From the NCBI GenBank assembly GCA_034440235.1, contig JAWXBR010000041.1, positions 62,001-126,000 of the forward strand: 64,000 nt of DNA, given 5' to 3'. How positions within the stretch are numbered: the first letter of the stretch is position 1; each line of letters begins with the position of its first letter. This stretch comes from JAWXBR01 sp034440235. Lineage in GTDB: Bacteria; Bacteroidota; Ignavibacteria; Kapaibacteriales; Kapaibacteriaceae. The position numbers were made by a program, and so were the translations under genes. The notes beneath the pieces are model-generated. The model did no database searches and was not told where the DNA came from. It was given only the letters and a program-made list of their open reading frames with translations. Positions 8,325 to 16,069 of the stretch are shown here, piece after piece.

Positions 8325-9403
8325 CGATTCGCCCTCCGGAATGTGATGCCGTTCGGTGCCTTACCCACTTTAAAGTTCATCATTACCTTTTGCGTCGGCA
8401 CATCTATCACCGATACAGTGTTGTCAACAAAGTTGCTGATGAAGGCTAGACGTCCGCGTTCACTGACCATGACGCCATGCGCACCCTGGCCGGTCTCGAT
8501 AGTCGCGACCACCTTGTTATTCGATGTCTCGATCACCGAAACGATATTGTCAGGATTCGTTTCCGTTCCCTGATTTGCAACATAGACGAAGCGGCCGTCC
8601 GGGGTAACGAAGACTTGAATAGGATTACGACCGACCTCAACGGTGGCGACCTTCCTACGCTGTACAACGTCTATCACTGCGACGCTGTTCGCATCTCTCA
8701 ACGAGGCATAGACATACCGTCCGTCGGGTGTGAATCCTACCTGCGCAGGCGCTTTGCCTACGGGTATGCGCGCCACTTCTCTGGATGGCGCCACGCCTAT
8801 TACCGAAATGCTGTTGTCGTTCACGTTGGCGACATAGATCTCGCGCCCATCTGGACTCATCCGGAGCCCATGCGGCATTTTGCCGGTCGGGATTGTGGCG
8901 ACAACCTTCTTCTGCTGAATGTCAACGACCGATAGATTGTTGTCCATAGAGTTGGTCACGAATGCCAGTCTGTTCTGCGCATCAACAATAACGTGTGCCG
9001 GCTCTCGCCCGACCTCAATGTCAGCTGCCCCACTTACGCTCATCGTTCCTGTATCGAATATCAAGAGCCTGCCACGTTCCATCCCTTTCATTTCCTTCAT
9101 CCCCTCCATTTCGCCAACGACGAGCAACAGACTACCGTCGCGTGAGACCTGAACGTTGTGCGGAGAAATGGGCGTGGCAATCGTTCTTACCTGGCCGGTA
9201 CCAAGGTCAATCTCACTGATGGAATTGCCTCGCTCGTCGGCGGTATAAACGAAGCCCACCTCTAAACTGTCCGCCGAAATGGAATCGGCGGAATACAGCC
9301 CGTTCTTGTTTGCCTGCTCCTGTTGAGTCCCATCAGGCTTTGAACAGCCAGCGAAGAGCATACTCATAGTAGTGAGTAGCACGAGCACAGTGCTTTTGGT
9401 CAT
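8321..9403 (-). CDS. YncE/YVTN-type beta-propeller lipoprotein
   Basis: The protein starts MTKSTVLVLL...LFAGCSKPDG, a lipoprotein signal with lipobox LFAGC. About seven blades of the 40-42-residue YVTN kind follow (FVTNSMDNNLSVVDIQQKKVVATIPTG, YVANVNDNSISVIGV, FISNFVDNTVSVIDV). Such propellers sit in the periplasm or outer membrane and often bind metals, cofactors or partner proteins. A longer frame adds 23 residues upstream, but those overlap the previous gene and lack signal-peptide character. It lies 26 nt after the copper-storage gene on the same strand, so a copper-related role is plausible but unproved. Confidence 0.82.
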   Translation of the reverse strand: MTKSTVLVLLTTMSMLFAGCSKPDGTQQEQANKNGLYSADSISADSLEVGFVYTADERGNSISEIDLGTGQVRTIATPISPHNVQVSRDGSLLLVVGEMEGMKEMKGMERGRLLIFDTGTMSVSGAADIEVGREPAHVIVDAQNRLAFVTNSMDNNLSVVDIQQKKVVATIPTGKMPHGLRMSPDGREIYVANVNDNSISVIGVAPSREVARIPVGKAPAQVGFTPDGRYVYASLRDANSVAVIDVVQRRKVATVEVGRNPIQVFVTPDGRFVYVANQGTETNPDNIVSVIETSNNKVVATIETGQGAHGVMVSERGRLAFISNFVDNTVSVIDVPTQKVMMNFKVGKAPNGITFRRANR

Positions 9404-9429
9404 TGAAAACGCCATTGCAAGCGAAATTC

Positions 9430-9762
9430 TCACGCGGCAAACTGCTCCGCCTGCTCGGCGCAACGATAGCACGCCTCAGCGCAGCGACGGCAGTGTTCCA
9501 TGTGCTTGTGCTTCGTGCACTCATCACCGCATGCGCGACAGATCTCGGCACAGATCCGGCAGATCGCTCCGGAGAACTCGGAGCCTCTCGCCATGAACGC
9601 TGCAGCCAAGCGGCAGATGTCGGCGCAGTCGCGGTCGAGTTGAATACAACGGGCAAGCATCGTCGCTTGCTCTTCGTGAAGACATGCCGTTGCGCATTGC
9701 TCGCACTCGGTTGCGCAGGTGTTACAGGAACCAATACAGCTATCCATGGTTTCGTGTGACAT
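9430..9762 (-). CDS. Four-helix-bundle copper storage protein (Csp3-like)
   Basis: The 110-residue protein has 18 cysteines, mostly in CxxxC and CxxC spacing along predicted helices (CIGSCNTCATECEQC, CRICAEICRACGDEC, CRRCAEACYRC), with flanking His/Met. This matches the DUF326 copper storage (Csp) family, whose inward-facing cysteines bind many Cu(I) ions. No signal or Tat peptide is visible, so it resembles the cytosolic Csp3 group. A GGAGAG-like stretch lies before the start. With the propeller lipoprotein it forms a two-gene reverse-strand unit set into the cell-wall gene cluster, probably acquired. Confidence 0.9.
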   Translation of the reverse strand: MSHETMDSCIGSCNTCATECEQCATACLHEEQATMLARCIQLDRDCADICRLAAAFMARGSEFSGAICRICAEICRACGDECTKHKHMEHCRRCAEACYRCAEQAEQFAA

Positions 9763-9923
9763 CGGTTCTCTCCGTGTGTTATTCGATCATCATCTAGGAG
9801 GCTCGCGAGTGACAGGGCGACTCCGATGTTCCCAGCGGCAAATGGGTGTGCGCTATTGGCCATAAGCCATTGCACCAGCGCCGAAGTGCCTTCGTGTAGT
9901 GTTTACGAGCGTATTTTCGCCGC
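9763..9923. other. Intergenic gap between the copper island and murF
   Basis: This 161-bp stretch separates divergent genes and must hold promoters for both. The GATCATCATCTAGGAGG region near 9785-9800 is the only feature noticed. A long reverse-strand frame crosses it, but it is a shadow of the copper-storage gene. No terminator or RNA is evident. Confidence 0.4.
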
Positions 9924-11318
9924 ATGACATACGTTGCCGCGTTTTCATATCACGACCTGCTAGCCATATTCGGCGACGCATCGCCCCACCTCAATTCCGA
10001 CATTGTTGTTCGCGGCGTTTCTACAGACTCACGAACGCTCGTCGCAGGCAATGCCTTTGTTGCATTGCGCGGCGAACGCTTCGACGGACATACTCATATT
10101 GAAGGGGCTCTTGAGAAGGGGGCTGCGTGCTGCATTGTTGATCGCATCTACTTCGACAACGCCGAGTTATTGTTGAGAGCTTCTCTCATTCCAGTTGCAA
10201 ACACCCTTCATGCGCTTGGTTCGCTTGCACATTATCATCGTAAACGATTCCATATTCCAATCGTCGCCATTGCAGGCTCTGCTGGTAAAACGTCAACTAA
10301 AGAACTCACAGCAGCGGTTGTTTCAGCTAAATACAGAACGTTAAAAACCGAAGCCAACTACAACAATCAGGTTGGCACACCACTTACACTTCTGCAGCTT
10401 TCTAGTGAACACGAAGTAGCCATTATAGAAATAGGCACGAACGAGCCGGGAGAGATAGAACTGCTGTGTGCAATGGTGCATCCGACGCACGGACTAATAA
10501 CGAACATCGGCAAGGAACATCTCGAAAAGCTTGTAGACCTCGACGGGGTTGAGCGCGAAGAGTGTACGTTGTTTGAGTATCTGGCAGACCACGACGGACT
10601 TGCCTTTGTGAACGTCGACGATGAACGCTTGAAGCAGTATGGATATCACCAAGGGTTGCGACGTGTTGTTACGTTTGGAATTGACCACCATGCCGATTTG
10701 CGTGTACACGTAGCATTCGACGAAGACCTTCATCCCATTATTCATGTTGTTAACAACACCTTTACGTTTCGCGCAGTCATGCGTTTACACGGCATTGCCG
10801 CTGCGTTAAACGCTGCTTGTGCAGTTGCCGTTGCTTGGGCTCTGAACGTACCTGCCGATGTTGTGCAACATGCGTTGTCTTCATACACGAGCAACACATC
10901 ACATGGCTACGCACGCATGGTGGTGCAGCACCACAACGGTTTATCGATTCTAAATGACTGTTACAACGCTAACCCCGAGTCGATGTCGGTAGCAATCGAA
11001 ACACTACGTAGGTACCCGGCACAACGTCGCATTGCGGTTCTTGGTGACATGCTGGAGCTTGGAACAAACGCACACTTCGAACACATGGCGATACTCGAAG
11101 AAGCTGCTGCAAAAAGCGATGTCGTAATTACCATGGGTGAGCATTTCCGCGAGGCAGTCGAGACCATGGAGTTTTCAAATGTGCAGTGGTGTAAGACCTA
11201 TGTAGGTTGTGTAGAGGTAATGCGAGATATTATTGGTGCAAATACAGCGGTACTGGTTAAAGGGTCGCGCGGTCTGGCCATGGAGCGTGTAATTCACTTG
11301 CTAACATTGGACACTTGA
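9924..11318 (+). CDS. murF: UDP-N-acetylmuramoyl-tripeptide--D-alanyl-D-alanine ligase
   Basis: This Mur ligase has 464 residues. The N-terminal UDP-binding domain carries STDSR. The central domain has the P-loop GSAGKTSTKE, TEANYNNQVGTP and EIGTNEPGEI, and the C-terminal domain has NDCYNANPESM, the MurF hallmark. It adds D-Ala-D-Ala to the muropeptide in the cytoplasm. Its stop TGA overlaps the mraY ATG by one base, so the two are co-translated. A G-rich dyad repeat lies in codons at 10101-10124. Confidence 0.95.
   Translation: MTYVAAFSYHDLLAIFGDASPHLNSDIVVRGVSTDSRTLVAGNAFVALRGERFDGHTHIEGALEKGAACCIVDRIYFDNAELLLRASLIPVANTLHALGSLAHYHRKRFHIPIVAIAGSAGKTSTKELTAAVVSAKYRTLKTEANYNNQVGTPLTLLQLSSEHEVAIIEIGTNEPGEIELLCAMVHPTHGLITNIGKEHLEKLVDLDGVEREECTLFEYLADHDGLAFVNVDDERLKQYGYHQGLRRVVTFGIDHHADLRVHVAFDEDLHPIIHVVNNTFTFRAVMRLHGIAAALNAACAVAVAWALNVPADVVQHALSSYTSNTSHGYARMVVQHHNGLSILNDCYNANPESMSVAIETLRRYPAQRRIAVLGDMLELGTNAHFEHMAILEEAAAKSDVVITMGEHFREAVETMEFSNVQWCKTYVGCVEVMRDIIGANTAVLVKGSRGLAMERVIHLLTLDT
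10101..10124 (+). repeat. Dispersed G-rich dyad repeat, copy in murF
   Basis: GAAGGGGCTC is followed 5 nt later by GAAGGGGGCT, sense to murF, encoding EGALEKGAA. The frame differs from the dut and mnmG copies, showing the word is not tied to one peptide. Confidence 0.6.
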
Positions 11319-12448
11319 TGTTTTACCATTTGGCATTGTGGATTCGATCGCTGGGCGATGTACCTGGCATCAATCTCTTCCAGTACGTAACTACCCGTTC
11401 AGCAGCTGCAGCAATTTTTGCTCTCCTTATGTCGTTGCTGGTGGGTCCGCGCATTATTGCTGCTCTTAAACGCCGTCAGATTGGTGAGCAGGCGAAGCCC
11501 GAGTTACAGCAGGTCGGACAACATTCGTTGAAAGCGGGGACGCCGACGATGGGCGGACTAATTGTACTTGCAAGCATTCTTATTCCTACGCTGCTGTGGG
11601 CCAACGTTCTGAACATGTATGTGGTACTAGCAGTGTTTACCACCGCTGCGCTCGGACTCGTTGGTTTTCTTGATGATTATTTAAAAGTTGTAAAGAAGTA
11701 TCCCAAAGGCCTCATCGGTCGGTACAAAATTGTTGGACAGGTTGTTACCGGACTCATCGTCGGCAGCTGCGTATACTTCTACCCAGAGTGGTTTTCTCCA
11801 ACGCTCGAAGCTGTCAAAACTCTTACGACCGTACCGTTTGAGAAAAACGTCAACTTCGACTTCGGCATCCTTTATATCCCTGTGGTGGTTTTTATCATCA
11901 CCGCCACGTCAAATGCTGTAAACCTTACCGATGGTCTCGATGGGCTGTGCATCGGAACAGTTGGCATTAGCGCATTAACACTCGCCGTTATCGCGTACTT
12001 CAGCGGCAACGCATTTTTTGCAGAGTATTTAAACATCATGCATCTGCGTGGCACAGACGAACTCACGATATTCTGTGCTGCCATTGTCGGTGCAGTTATG
12101 GGATTCCTCTGGTACAATGCCTATCCGGCGCAAGTGTTCATGGGTGATACTGGCTCGCTAGCCCTTGGTGGAGCAATTGGCGTGTTGTGTGTGCTCATCA
12201 AAAAGGAATTCCTGATTCCCATCGTGGGCGGCATCTTCTTCGCAGAAAGCATTAGCGTTATACTTCAGGTAGCGTGGTTCAAGTACACTAGAAAACGATA
12301 CGGCGAGGGACGTCGCATTTTTAAGATGGCGCCTCTTCATCATCACTTTGAACGTAGTGGTTGGCACGAATCAAAAATTGTAACTCGTTTTTACATCGTT
12401 GCAGTTATGCTGGCCATACTTACGATGGCCACTTTCAAGGTGCGTTAA
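11318..12448 (+). CDS. mraY: Phospho-N-acetylmuramoyl-pentapeptide-transferase
   Basis: This integral membrane enzyme (376 residues, about ten helices) moves phospho-MurNAc-pentapeptide onto undecaprenyl phosphate to make lipid I. Visible motifs are AGTPTMGG, FLDDYLKV, the catalytic NAVNLTDGLDGL, FMGDTGSLALGG and APLHHHFE. A TTG three bases upstream could also start, but the ATG at 11318, overlapping the murF stop as TGATG, is the more likely start. In standard dcw clusters murD comes next; here a different gene starts one base after the stop. Confidence 0.95.
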   Translation: MFYHLALWIRSLGDVPGINLFQYVTTRSAAAAIFALLMSLLVGPRIIAALKRRQIGEQAKPELQQVGQHSLKAGTPTMGGLIVLASILIPTLLWANVLNMYVVLAVFTTAALGLVGFLDDYLKVVKKYPKGLIGRYKIVGQVVTGLIVGSCVYFYPEWFSPTLEAVKTLTTVPFEKNVNFDFGILYIPVVVFIITATSNAVNLTDGLDGLCIGTVGISALTLAVIAYFSGNAFFAEYLNIMHLRGTDELTIFCAAIVGAVMGFLWYNAYPAQVFMGDTGSLALGGAIGVLCVLIKKEFLIPIVGGIFFAESISVILQVAWFKYTRKRYGEGRRIFKMAPLHHHFERSGWHESKIVTRFYIVAVMLAILTMATFKVR

Positions 12449-12449
12449 G

Positions 12450-13856
12450 GTGACAAACCCATTGATAGAGGATCAGCTCAACGAACACTATTGGGTAATC
12501 GGCGCTGAGATGGGCTACGGTCATCAAAGAGCTGTAAATCCGTTCAAAAGTGTTGCAGAAGGCAACATCATCATGGCGGGCAATAACGAGCATACGTCGG
12601 CGTTCGAGAAACGCTTGTGGCGACGGTATTTACGTCTGTACGAGTTGTTCTCGAGAATGAAGAGCTTCCCGGTCCTCGGAAAGTCAATCTTCGGCATGCT
12701 CGATAAGCTCCTGCACATCCCGTCGCTCTATCCCATTCGTAATCTATCTGCCGCAACGTTCCAAGTCGATGCCTTGCGAAGTCAGCTGCGTAAGGGGCTC
12801 GGACAAGGGGTCTTGAAAGCAATTAGTACAAAATGGCTACCGGTGCTTACGTCGTTTTATGTCCCTGCGCTCGTGGCAGACAGTGCGGGACACGAACCCA
12901 TCTACTGCATTGTCTGCGATGCCGACCTAAATAGAGTGTGGGTGGCGAAAGAGCCATGGGACTCGCGTATCAACTACTTCGCTCCGTGTGGGAAAGCTGC
13001 ACTTCGTCTGCAATCGTATGGTGTGCCACAAGAGCGGATTTTCCTTACCGGCTTTCCGCTGCACGACGACTTGTTAGGCGGACGTGAATTGAAGACCCTG
13101 AAACACGATCTTGCGATTCGCCTTGACGTACTAGACCCCAATCGTCGATTTCATCTCGCACACGGCCACAGCGTGCAGCATTTTTTGGGTGATAGCGTGC
13201 AGCACTTGTCAGCTGATAGCGTGCAGCACTTGTCAGCTGATAGCGTTAGGCACGTACCAGCTGATAACGTCGATGAAAAGCCGAAACGCTTATTAACTGT
13301 TGCGTTCACAGTTGGAGGAGCTGGTGCACAACTTGAGCTGGGTCTTGCATTAGTGAAAAGTTTTAAGAAACGCATTCTTAATGGCGAGATGCGTTTGCTT
13401 CTTATAGCTGGTACACGGCCAGATGTTCGTGATGCTTTTCAGGCCGCTAAAATTGCTGCTGTTGGGGATCATGAAAATCTTGAAGTTCTCTTTGCTTCAA
13501 ACGCAGACGATTATTACACGCTCTTCGACCGAGCGATACGAAACACAGATATTCTTTGGACAAAGCCAAGTGAACTCTCTTTTTACTGCGGACTTGGCCT
13601 ACCTATAATTATCGCACCTCCCATCGGGTCGCAAGAAAAGTTCAATCGCAAATGGCTTCTTGAAGTCGGTGCCGGAATGCGTCAGGAAAACCCCGACCAC
13701 GCAGGCGAGTGGCTATTCGACATGCTCGACAACGGGAAGTTTGCAGATATGGCGTGGCTCGGTTTTCTCCGCGCACGCAAACTTGGGTTATACCACATTC
13801 TCGACGTGTTGCGAACAGGTCAGTTCTTACGCTCAGATCATCCACTGCAACGTTAG
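12450..13856 (+). CDS. GT-B-like glycosyltransferase of MurG/MGDG-synthase type, uncertain
   Basis: A GTG one base after the mraY stop gives a 468-residue protein beginning MTNPLIEDQ; the longer frame runs inside mraY. IGAEMGYGHQRA resembles the nucleotide-loop motif GxGHxxA of MGDG synthase and MurG relatives. WTKPSELSFYCGLGLPIIIAPPIGSQEKFN near residues 380-410 resembles the sugar-nucleotide loop of GT-B enzymes (TKPGGL...P.GQE). The middle carries an in-frame 24-bp repeat tract (residues about 240-275, SVQHLSAD units) as an apparent linker. Its place beside mraY suggests a lipid or cell-wall glycosylation step, but no family was recognised firmly. Confidence 0.6.
   Translation: MTNPLIEDQLNEHYWVIGAEMGYGHQRAVNPFKSVAEGNIIMAGNNEHTSAFEKRLWRRYLRLYELFSRMKSFPVLGKSIFGMLDKLLHIPSLYPIRNLSAATFQVDALRSQLRKGLGQGVLKAISTKWLPVLTSFYVPALVADSAGHEPIYCIVCDADLNRVWVAKEPWDSRINYFAPCGKAALRLQSYGVPQERIFLTGFPLHDDLLGGRELKTLKHDLAIRLDVLDPNRRFHLAHGHSVQHFLGDSVQHLSADSVQHLSADSVRHVPADNVDEKPKRLLTVAFTVGGAGAQLELGLALVKSFKKRILNGEMRLLLIAGTRPDVRDAFQAAKIAAVGDHENLEVLFASNADDYYTLFDRAIRNTDILWTKPSELSFYCGLGLPIIIAPPIGSQEKFNRKWLLEVGAGMRQENPDHAGEWLFDMLDNGKFADMAWLGFLRARKLGLYHILDVLRTGQFLRSDHPLQR
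13167..13270 (+). repeat. 24-bp in-frame tandem repeat
   Basis: Four consecutive 24-bp units start at 13167, 13191, 13215 and 13239, and a partial fifth follows. Units two and three are identical; the outer ones have drifted. They encode the octapeptide SVQHLSAD in varying form, between the two lobes of the GT-B-like protein. Unit number may vary among strains. Confidence 0.9.
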
Positions 13857-13886
13857 CGAATCGCACATCTACTATTTTGCTTCGCT

Positions 13887-16067
13887 TTATAAGTGCATGC
13901 GAAGTGAAACGTTGGTTACAACGTTGCGTGGTAATCCTGGTTCGATGTATGGTGTACCGCCCGAAGTTTTATCGGGGTTGATCCATGCTGACGCCATGTA
14001 GGTTGTGTTCGTCGCATTGTTTAGTCGAAATAAAACGTTTAAGTCGAGCACGCCTTTAATGAGACTGAATTTTCCTCCGATCGATGCATCAATCACCGTG
14101 TAGTTGTCGACAGTTAATGCGTTTGCATCATCAGCATAGTACGAGCCCACCATCCGCCCATCAAGTTCTGCATAGAGTCCGTCGAGAAACGTAGCATCGT
14201 ATCGAAGTCGCAACGACGAAAAGGACGTTGGTATTCCTGCAATTTCATTACCCGCAAATGATAGGGTTCGTCCGGCCTTTGTTGTGTCTATAAATGCGGA
14301 GTCGATTGTATAGTCGTTGTACTCTGTGCTCATAAATGTAAACGAGGCTAACACAGACAGTCCGTGTGCCATCGAAACTCCAAGGCCGATCTCTCCGCCT
14401 AAGCGTGTTGACCTTCCTGCCGTTTGAAAGAATCGTCCGTTACGATACGGTATGATGTCATTCGTAACCACGATCATGAATCCAGCGGCATCGTACTGTA
14501 TAGACTCAAGCCACGAATCATCGATGTGTGCCGCACCTTTCGATCCTAGTTCGTATGTGGTGCTCACGATGGGCTCGAGTAGTGGGTTAAGTGCTGTAAG
14601 CTGATCTTCACCGCGGACACTTACCGGATTTGTTTCGTTTCCGGCTGGTACTTCAACGCCACCACCGAGATTCGCATATACGTTTAACATGGGTGCAAAC
14701 CTCATCATTAACCCAACCTTTGGTGTTACTCGATCGAACACACGTTGTGTGTCAAGCTGGGGATTGACGTAGTTCTCGGCGGAATAGAGGATGTTGTCGT
14801 AGCGTACGCCTCCTATGATGCTAAAGTCCTGCCACCTTATCTCATCTTCAACAAAAAGCCCCGTGTTAAGAGCCCCTTCACGTTTGTTATCGACAATCGA
14901 GGTGCCTCGCAGATGTGTTAGAGAGTCGAGATTGAAGAACAGAACGGCACCATCTTGCAATTGAACGTCTCCGCCAAACAGTATGCGGTTAACCTTATTG
15001 GAGTCGAACACAGTTACGTTCCGATAGACAGCATTGCCACCGACATGATATCTCGTGAAATCGCGCCATGTGTTGCGTTCTGATCGCTGCAAGTATTTCG
15101 TTTGTACGAATGCAGTTGTTGAAAGACCGTGTCCGCCGCCAAAATCATGGTCGAGCTTCGTACCAATGCGTCCGAGACGGTTGTTGCGATGTTCGTCGCG
15201 TTGTACATACGTTGGATTATATACAAGTGTATCGTCTTGCGCCTGCTCCGGATTAGCCGCGTACTGTTCTGGTGTTAAGGCACCGGGTATACGATATTCG
15301 TTATGTGCTGCGACGATAAAGGTGCTAAGGGTTGTCCGATCTGACAGATGAGCGACAAGTCCAACGTTTCCTTGTAGGAGTTCCCCTTGAGAATGAACAC
15401 GCCAGCCATCGGTACTTTGTCGGACCAGTGATACGTATGCTTGTCCACTACCCATGGGTGTATTTGCAAGCAGAGTTTGTTTGTTATAACCGAAGCTTCC
15501 AAGACTCCCACCTACATGCACGAATGCGCTGTTTTCTGTTGGAACGGTCGTAATAGAAACGATACCGCCGGCGGCATTACCCCATAACGCAGAGGCATTC
15601 GAACGTATAATCTCTACACGTGAGGCATGTGTGATGTCGAGCAGATCGAATGCCGTACGACCGTCTGGTTCAGTTTCTGGGATTCCATCCTGATAATACC
15701 GAACCCCACGTGACGTACCGGCGTTCGATCGTTCACCGGCACCTCGTGCACCGAAGCCGCGAATCTGCACACGCACGTCTGCACCGCCAGACCTCGATTG
15801 TGCAAGAACACCCGGCACAAACGCAAGAATGTCGTCGAGAGCAAAGCCGCGTGACGATTGCATTACTCGCGGCGAAACGACAGTGATAGCCAGTGGGACT
15901 TCGTTAAGGTATTCCAGGCCTCTTGTCGCCGTTACTGTTATCGTGTCTTTGTTGTTCTTAAGCGTATCGGTCGATGATTTCGGACGCACCTGTGCACCAA
16001 CAGTGGTGCCTGCAATGCAACAGGACAACACGATGATTAATAGTGCATTATAGGGAGTTCGACACAT
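13887..16067 (-). CDS. TonB-dependent outer membrane receptor
   Basis: The protein has 726 residues from ATG 16067, two bases after the upstream stop; a longer start overlaps that gene. A signal peptide (LLIIVLSCCIAGTTVGAQ) comes first, then a TonB-box-like DTITVTATR. The plug domain shows GFALDDILAFVPGVLAQSRSGG, VQIRGFGARG, YYQDGIPETEPDGRT and IEIIRSNASALWGNAAGG. A 22-strand-type barrel ends in RNVVTNVSLRMHL with alternating aromatics. The plug resembles FecA/siderophore receptors, so iron-chelate uptake is the best guess. The propeller gene upstream is in the same transcript. Confidence 0.9.
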   Translation of the reverse strand: MCRTPYNALLIIVLSCCIAGTTVGAQVRPKSSTDTLKNNKDTITVTATRGLEYLNEVPLAITVVSPRVMQSSRGFALDDILAFVPGVLAQSRSGGADVRVQIRGFGARGAGERSNAGTSRGVRYYQDGIPETEPDGRTAFDLLDITHASRVEIIRSNASALWGNAAGGIVSITTVPTENSAFVHVGGSLGSFGYNKQTLLANTPMGSGQAYVSLVRQSTDGWRVHSQGELLQGNVGLVAHLSDRTTLSTFIVAAHNEYRIPGALTPEQYAANPEQAQDDTLVYNPTYVQRDEHRNNRLGRIGTKLDHDFGGGHGLSTTAFVQTKYLQRSERNTWRDFTRYHVGGNAVYRNVTVFDSNKVNRILFGGDVQLQDGAVLFFNLDSLTHLRGTSIVDNKREGALNTGLFVEDEIRWQDFSIIGGVRYDNILYSAENYVNPQLDTQRVFDRVTPKVGLMMRFAPMLNVYANLGGGVEVPAGNETNPVSVRGEDQLTALNPLLEPIVSTTYELGSKGAAHIDDSWLESIQYDAAGFMIVVTNDIIPYRNGRFFQTAGRSTRLGGEIGLGVSMAHGLSVLASFTFMSTEYNDYTIDSAFIDTTKAGRTLSFAGNEIAGIPTSFSSLRLRYDATFLDGLYAELDGRMVGSYYADDANALTVDNYTVIDASIGGKFSLIKGVLDLNVLFRLNNATNTTYMASAWINPDKTSGGTPYIEPGLPRNVVTNVSLRMHL
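14856..14882 (-). repeat. Dispersed G-rich dyad repeat, copy in the TonB receptor
   Basis: On the reverse strand this reads GAAGGGGCT, an 8-nt spacer, then GGGGCTTT. It is sense to the receptor gene. See the finding on the dispersed AAGGGGCT word. Confidence 0.6.
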
Positions 16068-16069
16068 TG

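Noticed and set aside
13167..13270. Possible CRISPR array
   Set aside because: The 24-bp units are contiguous, in frame and have no spacers; no cas genes are nearby. The same holds for the 29-bp repeat at 46515.
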